Source: Rhynchopus euleeides
Lineage: Eukaryota; Euglenozoa; Diplonemea; Diplonemida; Diplonemidae
Direction: 5' to 3'
NCBI GenBank assembly: GCA_963210315.1
Contig: OY723237.1
Coordinates: 1,984,001 to 2,048,000, forward strand
Length of the DNA stretch: 64,000 bases
The notes beneath the pieces were generated by a model. It did no database searches. It saw only the letters and a program-made list of their open reading frames with translations, and had not been told where the DNA came from. The translations under genes were made by a program, and so were the position numbers. The stretch's first letter is position 1; every line of letters begins with the position of its first letter. Shown here in pieces: positions 1-8,360 of the stretch.

Positions 1-1656
1 TATTCACAGGGGTCAGGGGGAGTTCCGGGCGTCTGTGGCCCGGTGTTGAGACGTACGACCTCACAGTTCCATGCAGGGAAGGGGAGCTGCTGACTGGACA
101 CCTGCGAGGTGCCGTGGGACATACACAGAGATCAGGTATCCAACACAGCCGAGACGCTCTCCCAAGCTGCACTGCTCGGGGAGCAAAAGAAGCAGCGACT
201 GAGAGACGCGTCCGCATCGCCTGTGTCAGCGGTGCCGCCGCTGAGGGGGTCCACCGAAACCGCAGCCATGGCAGCGGGCCGAGATCATTCCACAAGGTTG
301 GGGGGCAGTCGGCCAGTCTTCCCGAGTACCCAGCAGCCTACTCGACAAGCCCGAACAGCGACTGCAGCGTGCGACAAGCTCCGGTCCGCGGGGACTCACC
401 TCTCTCATTAAGAAGGCGACTCCGAGAATCCTTCTGGCATGCCCACACCTCCAGGGCCTCGAATTTCCTCACGCACCGGGAAATACGCCCTCCACACTGA
501 GTCCGGCCGTTACCACTGAATCGACGCCACGTGGGGCCACAGGGCCTCCGTTTGATGCGCTGTCTACGAGGCGGGCGATGGGGCAGGTACAGTGGGGATC
601 AGCCCAGTGGGAAGGGGGCCGCAGGAACGTGTTGTCCACCGCTCGAGCGGAGTTCAGGAGACGACAGTGCGCGCGATCGCCCTCTTTCACCCAGAAGGGC
701 CGGCACCTCTCACACCTACCCCTGGGCACTCCATGCAGCGTCTCCAGTGCGCCATGAAGAGGCGCGTTGGGCTTCACCCCGCAACTCGCTCGCAGCCAGC
801 GAAGACCGGAGAGGACACAGAGAGCCACAGAGCGATCGAGATCACGCCGGAAAGCACCGGGTGTTGGCCGGGCTCCCGAAGGGCGAGAGTTTAAGACGGC
901 CGGACAGTAGACTGCTGCGGAGGAGCTGGGAGGCGAGTTTCAGACTGTGATTTCTCGATCCGCTGAGCCCTGTCCCCAGGCGAGAGCTGCCGGGTCATGG
1001 TGGCTGAATATGCACGAGCGTCGCGGTGGTGGTGCTGGGAGCGCACCAGAGGACTGTCACGCTGAGGGGCTGGGCATGGCCACTGACTACCTGGATACGG
1101 CCGTCTCAGTGCATCGCCCGGGGTGCAAAACGACATCGAGGATGTCAGGAAGAAGGGTCATGTGGGCACACACCAATATGTCGGAGACGTGAAGAAGCCT
1201 CGAGGGGAAGGGTTCCCCAGGGGATGGAGGATCCCGAAGAGGTACAGGGTGAGGATTCAAATACCCGGAGTGGGAAACGCACCAGACGTCGGGGGTCAGC
1301 CAAGAGCGGGTGGTTGCAGCACAGGCGGGGCTGTGTGCAACCTTTGCCCCCTTAGTTTCGCCGGGTTGAGACGCATCAACTCTCTCGCCGGGTGCGGCAA
1401 CTGGAGAGACAGGCATGTTGTCGATAGGGCACACCAAGAATCACGAGGCTGACCACACGACGGCGGCACACGGCCGAGGCAGGCGGATCCCCTCAGCGAG
1501 TGAGGTTCGATCGTTTTCCGTACAAGGTGCTCGTGACAACGTAGAAAGCGGTACATTACCATCGGAGGGATGCATACGATGGGCGACGGAGCCTGATCAC
1601 TTCAATAGTAGACCGTTCGCGCGGCGTCCCTAAGTCCTTGGGTCCTAAGGGTCCTG
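1..1656. other. Gene-free stretch, nothing recognised
   Basis: GC-rich sequence in which only short overlapping open frames occur on both strands, none longer than about 140 codons and none with a recognisable motif. No tRNA, rRNA or tandem repeat was seen. It could be a decayed mobile element or an untranslated region; the sequence does not decide. Confidence 0.3.
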
Positions 1657-1716
1657 GGTGGAAGCGTCCAATGCAACACTCACAGCATAGAGGCCAAGTG
1701 TTTCTCGTAGTATTTT
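1657..1716 (+). repeat. 60-bp perfect direct repeat, copy 1
   Basis: The 60 bases starting GGTGGAAGCGTCCAATGC and ending CTCGTAGTATTTT recur without change at 2014-2073, 357 bp downstream. The flanks of the two copies differ on both sides, so this is a discrete duplicated block. The 3' part (GTGTTTCTCGTAGTATTTTG) also forms an imperfect inverted repeat with sequence near 1741-1764 (AAATGCTACGAGGAAC). Confidence 0.85.
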
Positions 1717-2013
1717 GCACATAACACACCTGTGTGGTACGGGAAATGCTACGAGGAACGCGATGGACTCGGGACTGCTGCTGGCCTCTCTTGCTATGGT
1801 TTACTTATGTTTCGTGCTCCACCTGCTCCACCTCATTCTGCACTTCAGATGATCCACTTCACGTGGGTTACGGGGTTTGGGACAACGATGATATGTTGTG
1901 TCCGACGACAAGGTAAGGTAAGCTCATCGAGGTACACCAAACCGGAGTTGTCAAATCAAAAAAAAATATGGGGGGGGGTTTTTCAAAGTGCAAGAGGTGG
2001 AGCCCGTTCAACA

Positions 2014-2073
2014 GGTGGAAGCGTCCAATGCAACACTCACAGCATAGAGGCCAAGTGTTTCTCGTAGTATTTT
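2014..2073 (+). repeat. 60-bp perfect direct repeat, copy 2
   Basis: Second identical copy of the block at 1657-1716. The roughly 300 bp between the copies contains no supported gene. The arrangement would fit terminal repeats of a small insertion or a recent local duplication. Confidence 0.85.
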
Positions 2074-2474
2074 CGTGAATTCGCTTCCTCCCCATGAAGT
2101 TTGCTTTCAGAAGCTTCCTAGCCCTATATGTCGTGAAGGCTACCTTTCCCCTCAGGAGCTCTGCGTGCCGTGCGAACGCCTTGGCAGGACGAGCCATGAC
2201 AGACCTGGTATCGACTCCCCTTGGGAGCAGGGGGTGCGGGGGGGAGGGGGGATGGATGGCAGCGGTTTTCTTACTCTTCTGCACCTGTGAGCGAAAGCCG
2301 CTCAGAGGTGTAACCCGCTAGAAAAAGCATTCAGGTGTGTGTGTGTGTGTGAGGATGCTTGGTGGATGGGGTGGGGGGTGGGTGGGTGGGACGGTTTCGG
2401 TTCCATTCCCACACAGCCGCCCCTGTGTGTGGCTGCCAGCAGCGTGAGGCAACGTGACACCCCTCCCATCAGGG

Positions 2475-2506
<32 letters not shown>

Positions 2507-2913
2507 TCGCAGCCGTAGCGAAGTGAAAAGCACGGCTTGTTCCCACGGTCTTATTTCCCGCAAGCGAGGGCAAAGCCGTACTTCTTGGAGAGGAAGCCAC
2601 CCTTTGAACGGTTTTTGAGAGTTGCGCTCACAACGCAGGAAACTGTGCCCCTGCAAATCCTTGCAGAACATCACCACGCTTCATGGCAGGCGCGTGGAGT
2701 GTTTGTGATCGACGTGTCTCGGATCCGGCACACAAACTCCAGCCCCACCTTTTTTGCTGGGCGAACAAAGGGGCATCAATTCCCACCACACCACCAACAC
2801 CTCTACTATACGTTGGCGACAGGCCTGGGAGGGATCTTGCACACAACACCTGCCTCCCCCCCACTCACGCCACCAGGCCTGTGGGACCCCCACCCCGCAC
2901 CCACCCCACCACC
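2074..2913. other. Gene-free leader with simple-sequence tracts
   Basis: Upstream region of the Mss4-like gene. It contains a short GT microsatellite near 2335-2351, a G-rich tract near 2365-2392 and a C-rich tract near 2474-2506, then pyrimidine- and A/C-rich sequence up to the ATG at 2914. An in-frame extension runs upstream to 2683 but has no conserved content, so this is probably a 5' untranslated region. Confidence 0.4.
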
Positions 2914-3642
2914 ATGAGCGCTCTGCCAGCGGAGGCTGCAGAGCCCACGCTGCCCGCTGGGGACATCGCCGAGGAGGCGCAGCGCAATTCCGAAGATGTC
3001 TACTGCAAACACTGCCAGACGAAGATGTTCAAGCCACGCGCCGCCAAGGTGGTGCAGGAGGGCCGGGTCATCAAAGGGGGCGGCCTGAACGGGCTGGACC
3101 CTGGGTATATGGAGTGGTATGACGTCGAGGACAAGATGCAGTTTGAGAACATCGCCTTCCTGCGGGGGCACGAGGTGGAGGAGCGGAGAGTTGTGCTGGA
3201 GAAGGAGGTGGACGAGGGGCTGGGGACGCAGTTCCAGGAGGAGGACGAGATGGTGCTCGAGGAGCTGATGGAGGGGGGCGCCGTCGAGAGGGCCGGGCTG
3301 CACGACCTCATCGGATGGAGCCTTGCGACGGTCGAAGGCATCCCTGTCAGCTGCTGCGATGACGTGCGGGGGATAGCACCACCTCTCACCCAGGTGAAGC
3401 TTCTCTTCCAACGCGCACGCCCCTCCCGTATCCTGGTGTGCGCTGGGTGCGAGAGAGATGTGCTGGGCTTCACCGACGGCACCCGGTACTCCATTGCAGT
3501 TAAGCTTGTCGACACAGGGTCTGAGGCCCGCCCGACCACTGTTATTGCATCAGGCACACCGGAGGCTGATCAATTGGCGGCTCTTCTCAAGCAGCAGACG
3601 ATTGCGGGTGCATCGCCGGGGGAGAGTGCCCCAGGCAAATAG
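2914..3642 (+). CDS. Mss4/RABIF-like zinc protein with embedded PDZ-like segment
   Basis: 242-residue protein, single exon. An N-terminal Cys-x2-Cys (C31, C34 in YCKHCQTK), a central WYDVEDKMQFENIAF stretch (about 68-82) and a second Cys-x2-Cys (C176, C179 in LVCAGCERDVLGF) match the layout of Mss4 proteins, which bind zinc through two CxxC pairs and act as chaperones or weak exchange factors for exocytic Rab GTPases in the cytosol. Unlike Mss4 (about 120 residues), residues about 88-172 insert a segment with the spacing of a PDZ-like fold (GLGTQF, GGAVERAGLHDLIGWSL, VEGIPV, VKLLFQ). The ATG at 2914 was chosen because it has an ACCATGAG context and directly precedes the plausible N-terminus; an upstream in-frame ATG at 2683 adds only low-complexity sequence. 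The fold assignment rests on motif recognition; the insert's ligand is unknown. Confidence 0.72.
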   Translation: MSALPAEAAEPTLPAGDIAEEAQRNSEDVYCKHCQTKMFKPRAAKVVQEGRVIKGGGLNGLDPGYMEWYDVEDKMQFENIAFLRGHEVEERRVVLEKEVDEGLGTQFQEEDEMVLEELMEGGAVERAGLHDLIGWSLATVEGIPVSCCDDVRGIAPPLTQVKLLFQRARPSRILVCAGCERDVLGFTDGTRYSIAVKLVDTGSEARPTTVIASGTPEADQLAALLKQQTIAGASPGESAPGK

Positions 3643-4099
3643 CAGCGTGGTGTTGGGCCTGATAGGTCCGGCCAGGCTGCGTTGCAAAGGGGTTAGGGGT
3701 TAGGGATGGGTGGGTGGGTGGGTGTGGGGATGGGGGAGGCCCATGTGGGTTTTGTATCTGATAGCTTCTTATGATAGTCTTCGCTTGCCTGCCGCAGTGT
3801 CGTTCGGCTGTGTGTGTGTTGTGTGGTAGGGGGTGGAGGGGGAGGAGGAGGTGGTGGTGGTGGTGGCTGCTTTTATTCTGCCGGGCCCTTGCTGTCAGAG
3901 TTTGATCCAGCAGGGCGCAGGGCAGCAAGGGTATTGGTCGGTTTTTCTCTCACCACCACCATCCTCTCTCCCCCCCCCTCTCCCCTCCCACTCCCCCCTT
4001 CCGTCGTATGCGCCATGAGTTTTTGTTTGTCAGCCAAACCCCCCATCCCACACTCACGCATGCCCTGCAGGGGTCGGGGGTCAGGGGTGTGCTGTGCCA
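3643..4099. other. Intergenic spacer with G-rich and pyrimidine tracts
   Basis: 457 bp between the Mss4-like gene and pabAB. It holds GGGGTTAGGGGTTAGGG at about 3688-3704 followed by a GGGT run, a G/GGT/GGA-rich tract at about 3828-3868 and a C/T-rich tract at about 3950-4003. The pyrimidine tract ahead of the pabAB start would suit a splice or trans-splice acceptor, but no spliced leader evidence is visible here. Confidence 0.4.
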
Positions 4100-6704
4100 A
4101 TGGACGACGCCTCCTGCGGGCCCCCCGCCGGGGGCCCTGCGGAAGGGGGCGGCTGCGCTGCACAGGCGGGGCGCATCCTGCTTGTCGACAACTTTGACAG
4201 CTACACCTACAACCTGTTCCAATACCTGGGCGAGGTGTGCGCCGCACCGCCCACCGTGATCAAAAACAACGACCCCCGCGGGCGGGACCCGGAATTCGTC
4301 GCAACCTTCGCTGGGGTCGTCATCAGCCCGGGCCCTGGGAACCCGGAGATCCCGGAGGACATTGGGGTATGCAAGGATATCTGCGAGACCTACACCGGGC
4401 CCATCCTCGGTGTCTGCCTGGGATTCCAAGCCCTGGGCCTTTGGAACGGCGCCACCGTCTGCAGAGCCCCGCACGCCATCCACGGCGAAGTCTCCCCTGT
4501 CAACCACGCCGGGACCGACCCTCTCTTCCGCGACATCCCACGCGAGTTCCGTGTCGTCCGCTACCACTCCCTCGCCATCGACCCGGCCTCCGTCGACCCC
4601 AGCAAGATCGATCTCACCGCCGCAACCTTCGAGGAGGGCGCTGGGTTCTGCCCGGCAATGCCGCTCCCCTTTGCCGCGGGGCGGGGTGGTGCAGGGGGTG
4701 TGCGCACCATACCCATGGGGCTGAAGGTTGTGGGAAAGCCCCACTGGGGTGTCCAGTTCCACCCTGAAAGCATCTGCACGCAGCACGGGCATACTCTGGT
4801 GCAGAACTTCGCCCGGATCTGCGGGTCACTCGACCCTGGCTGGGCGCAGAAGGTCCCGAAATCCGGCACAATCTCCAAGCCACTCCCCAGTGGCACTGCG
4901 GACCCCCTCCGCCTGCTCTGCCAGAGGGTCAGCCTTCGCGGTGCTGCCTTCGCCGAGGCTGGCGCTGCCGATGTGTTTGACAGTCTTTTCTCCGGGTCGA
5001 AAAACGTGGTGTGGCTCGACAGCAGCAGCGATCCTCGGGGGAGGTTTTCAGTCATGGCTGACGACCTGGCCCCAGGGGCATTCTGCGTTGAATACTCCGT
5101 CGACACCGGCGTGGCGAAAGGGGGAGACCGCCTGGCGGGTGGGGCCGGAGCCCCGGCACCGCCCCCCCACACCCCCAGCGCGGCTGGCGCGGATGTTCTC
5201 GAATCCCTCGAGCGTTACGCCGCCTCCCGCCGCAGGGAGTTCTCCCAGGGGGAAGTTGTGTTCGTCGGGGACACGTTGCCCGCCTCCCCCGCCGGCCCCC
5301 CCGCCAGCCCCCCAGCCCCGCCTGGGGCTGGCGACGGGGCGTTCTCAGTGGAGGAGGGGGGTGGTGGAGGTGCCGCCACCTCCACCTCCACCGCCCTCCC
5401 CTTCCAAGGGGGGTTTCTGGGCTATCTGACCTATGAGCTGCGGCGTGAGACGATAAAGCACTCCCACGGGATCGAGGGGGTGTATGTGGGCTGCCCCGAC
5501 TCCGCGCTTGACATGCCCGACCTCTTCATGCTCTACGCGCAGGCCTTTGTCGTGGTGGACCACCGAGAGGATGCGGCCTTCATCTGCCACCTCACAGAGG
5601 GGCTCTCCAGCGCATGGGTGTCCGACACGGCTGCACGGCTCGTGGAATCCCTCGCTGCGCGTCGGGGGGGCGGGGCTGTCGGTGGAACTGCACCCCCTCG
5701 CCACCCCCACCGCTGCACTGGGGAGGGGGAGGAGCCTCTTCTTTCAGAGAGGAGCATCGTGTTCCGCCCCAGCAAGCTGAAGCGTGAGTACATCGAGTCG
5801 ATCCAAAATTGCCAGGCGCTTATTGCATCGGGGGACACCTATGAGGTGTGCCTCACAAACGAGTTTGAGTGTGAGCTCGGGGAGGGGGAGGCCGAGGATA
5901 CACTCGCGTTCTACAAGAAGCTGAGGGTTATCAACGCTGCCCCGTATGCCGGTTACATCCTGGTGGAAGGGAGGGGGGCGGTTTGCAGCTCTTCTCCGGA
6001 GAGGTTTCTGAAGATCGCGCCGGATGGGAGGTGTGAGGCGAAGCCCATAAAGGGGACGATCCGACGCACAGCGGACCCCACAGAAGACGCGCGGCTGAAG
6101 GAGAAGCTGCGCACCTCTGTGAAGGATCAGTGTGAGAACCTTATGATTGCAGATCTGATCCGGAACGACCTCGGCATGATCAGCGATATCGGGTCTGTTT
6201 CTGTGCCGCGGCTGATGGACATCGAGTCGTACCGCACGGTGCACCAGATGGTCACGACGGTGCAGTCGCAGCTTGCCCGTGGGACCTCGCATGCGACAGC
6301 GCTGAAGGTGACTTTTCCCGGAGGGTCCATCGTGGGTGCGCCCAAAATCCGCACCATGTCCATTATCCAGGAGCTGGAAGGGAGGAGGCGCGGTGTCTAC
6401 ACCGGGAGTCTGGGGTACCTCTCTGTCGACGGGGCGTCTGACTTCAATATTGCGATACGCACCGCTGTGATAGCGCGGAATAGGCGCGGGGCGCGGGTGC
6501 TGCGGATCGGGGCTGGTGGTGCGATCACGATCCTTTCTGATCCTGAGGATGAGTGGGACGAGGTGTGTCACGGCGTGCTGTGTTGTGCTGTGCTGGGGTG
6601 GGGTGGGCTTTGTGGTGTTTCGATCGGCGGGGTGTCTGCGATCTGTTTTGTTGGCGTGGCAGGATCACCCCGTGCTGCCGGGGTGTGGGGGGAAACATTT
6701 ATGA
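4100..6704 (+). CDS. pabAB: Bifunctional aminodeoxychorismate synthase (PabA-PabB fusion)
   Basis: Makes 4-amino-4-deoxychorismate from chorismate and glutamine, the first step to p-aminobenzoate and folate. Residues about 25-230 are a class I glutamine amidotransferase: RILLVDNFDSYTYNLFQYLG, nucleophile C106 in GVCLGFQALG (Phe where His is usual), and H221/E223 in GVQFHPES. Residues about 265-821 are the chorismate-binding PabB part: PIKGT with K652 (PIKGT marks PabB; anthranilate synthase has PIAGT), CENLMIADLIRNDLG, FPGGSIVGAPK and DFNIAIRTAV. Gly/Pro/Ala-rich loops interrupt the PabB N-terminal half. ATG 4100 (CCAATGG) is the first ATG. The frame after EDEWDE at 6562 loses family similarity and, unspliced, would run to 6925 inside the hAT-like insertion. 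I therefore infer a 100-bp intron (6563-6662) and a stop at 6704, giving about 834 residues; the C-terminal 13 residues are uncertain. Confidence 0.9.
6563..6662 (+). other. Candidate spliceosomal intron near the 3' end of pabAB
   Basis: The conserved PabB frame ends at GACGAG, followed directly by GTGTGT (good donor). 100 bp later TTGTTGGCGTGGCAG is a plausible acceptor, and the next 42 bases end in TGA. The duplicate of this region at 11,1xx differs by a 10-bp deletion, which would frameshift a coding sequence, so this stretch behaves as non-coding. The alternative is that it is a 3' untranslated region after an unusual C-terminus. Confidence 0.45.
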
Positions 6705-6948
6705 GGTTGTGGGGTGAGGGCCATGGTTTTGTTCGTCGCACAAGTACAACCGAATCACGAACCAGCAGGGATGTGTTTAAATCATGGGGTTTTCGGCAGA
6801 TTTTCAGATTCTCAATCATAAAAAATCCCTGTTTTTACCCCCCTAAAATGGGGGTGGCACAGCGTCGTTCTACCACACGAGAGGGTCGTTTTTGGCATCA
6901 ACGGATCAAACTCTCTTCACGGTGACCCTACTCAATTCTTTTTGAGTC

Positions 6949-7063
6949 ATTGGGGGCCCTCGCTACCAAGTGTGACTGAGTGAGAAAAAGTGAGAAGTCA
7001 GCCATGCTTGGCTGAAAACTGACGACTCGTGACTCACAGTGACTGGTAGCGAGGGCCCCCATT
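6949..7063. mobile_element. Foldback (MITE-like) hairpin, TCGCTA family copy 1
   Basis: Arms ATTGGGGGCCCTCGCTACCA (6949-6968) and TGGTAGCGAGGGCCCCCAT (7044-7062) pair almost perfectly around about 75 bp. Related arms occur at 30900-31013 and 16298-16351. Copies 1 and 3 also share an internal GTCAGTTTTCAGCCA block in opposite orientation, so they are members of one family. It lies inside the hAT-like element. Confidence 0.75.
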
Positions 7064-7154
7064 GGGGGCCATTTTCTGTGCGTCAAAGTGTCGACGATTG
7101 GTCACCTTTTTGGTGCCGTGGCTGGTGGGTGGCCATGGGCACACGCTACAAGGG

Positions 7155-7211
7155 GGGTCTGGGGGGCAGAGCCCCCCAGCCGCCGGAGGCCACGGTAGTA
7201 AACATCTGTTC
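7155..7211 (+). repeat. 57-bp direct repeat inside the hAT-like element, copy 1
   Basis: Starts GGGTCTGGGGGGCAGAGCCC, contains a perfect short palindrome TGGGGGGC-AGA-GCCCCCCA style hairpin and ends ACATCTGTTC. It is repeated at 7295-7351 with only a few substitutions. Confidence 0.8.
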
Positions 7212-7294
7212 ATTGTGGGCGTAGCTTCTGTGCGAGTTGGCTGCGTCCTCCTGAGGCCTGAGGCTACTGGAGTGGTTGAACTCCCTGACCTGAT

Positions 7295-7351
7295 GGGTCT
7301 GGGGGGCGGAGCCCCCCAGCCGCCGGAGGCCACGGTAGTAAGCATATGTTC
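7295..7351 (+). repeat. 57-bp direct repeat inside the hAT-like element, copy 2
   Basis: Near-identical copy of 7155-7211, offset by 140 bp. The hairpin here reads GGGGGGCGGAGCCCCCC. The 140-bp spacing suggests a local tandem duplication within the element. Confidence 0.8.
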
Positions 7352-7851
7352 CTGCAAAACCATACTCTCTTCGATGTCGACCGTCGAACCAGTGTAGCCG
7401 GGTTGACGCTTTGTCGGGGCTTACCAATCGTCGACCCAGTAAAACTGGTCGACGGGTACCCCAAAGCAAGGTGGCACCAGAATGTGCCTTCGACTTTTGC
7501 CGAGACTCTCATTTGTGAGGCCTTTCCTGTCGTGGGTGGGGTTTTGCTGTTTCAACTGTTGTGAGTTGTGTGGGGCTGGTGGGTGATGGGGAAAGACTGG
7601 AAAGTCCGGTCGTGCTGTGGCTGCTTGGTGGGGCTAGCGCAGCAGGTCTCTCATTTTCTTCTCTATTCACACCAAGGTAGTTCCCATCCACACAGTTTTT
7701 CTTTCTCTGCAGACTTCCCGAGACTGGTACTCCCAAAAAAGGGGGGGAAACCCCCCAAGAAAAACAGGGGGTTTTTTTTGGGGTTTTTTTTCCTGGGGCC
7801 GAAATCCTCAATCTCAATCATGATTTAAATGTATCCCTGCGAACCAGACTA

Positions 7852-8360
7852 AATTTAAAAAGTCGCACAAAAAAATCATCGACAATCATCGACCTGGGGA
7901 CAAGACTATGTAAGATGTGTTGCGACCTGATCACTTGAATTGCCGGCAGAGGCACCTACACCACATGCCCCAACACAGATCATGGTGAAGGCGTATCCGC
8001 TGATGCGTGCCGTCAGCAAGATCATGACGGGTGACGAGCACAGATTCGAGGTTGCTCTGTAGGGACATTGCACTGCCAGAGATCACCTCCACCCCGACCC
8101 GACCATGTTGCCCTTCTCTGTGCCCTCTGGTGTGCAGCAAAGCAAGCCTGCGAGCAGTACGCGCCACACCGACCAGTGTGCCTGTTGCGGAGGGTGTGGT
8201 GTGCAATTCCCCCAGCCCCCTCGCCCCAACCCTCACCCAGGCAGCTTCGCATCCTGTCGTGCTCTGCTCGGTAGCAACTGCCACACACACACATACACGC
8301 ACACGCCACGTCAGATACACTCCTCCGATACACTGATACACAACAGCAGCAGCAGGCAAG
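7852..8360. other. Upstream region of the first cyclase-like gene
   Basis: About 500 bp without a supported gene. The sequence is highly similar to 12285-12770, ahead of the second gene, but lacks the roughly 149 bp present there between two CACAAAAAA direct repeats (12136 and 12285). The last 80 bp are CA-rich (ACACACACATACACGC) and end in CAGCAGCAGGCAAGATGG around the start codon. Confidence 0.6.

Larger units (their letters stand above)
6766..7839. mobile_element. Non-autonomous hAT-like DNA transposon
   Basis: 1,074-bp insertion flanked by an exact 8-bp duplication CGAACCAG (6758-6765 and 7840-7847). Its ends are inverted repeats: CAGGGATGTGTTTAAATCATG at the left and the complement of CATGATTTAAATGTATCCCTG at the right. 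CAGGG ends with an 8-bp target duplication are the hallmark of the hAT superfamily. The paralogous site in unit 2 (11306-11313) has a single CGAACCAG and no insert, proving the boundaries. Subterminal runs of C/G (CCCTGTTTTTACCCCCC and its partner) extend the inversion. No transposase is present. It carries a nested hairpin element and an internal 57-bp duplication. Confidence 0.88.

Noticed and set aside
531-1452. Several 80-140 codon open frames in the first 1.6 kb
   Set aside because: Overlapping on both strands, as expected from high GC; no motif or family likeness.
2683-2913. N-terminal extension of the Mss4-like protein from an upstream ATG
   Set aside because: The extra 77 residues are Pro/Thr-rich without conservation, and the ATG at 2914 has the better context.
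3688-3710. Telomere-like TTAGGG units
   Set aside because: Only two or three imperfect units followed by GGGT runs, in an intergenic spacer; not enough for an interstitial telomere claim.
6705-6925. C-terminal extension of PabAB into the transposon
   Set aside because: This part lies after the last family motif, reads into the hAT-like insertion, and the paralogous fragment shows a frame-breaking indel just before it.
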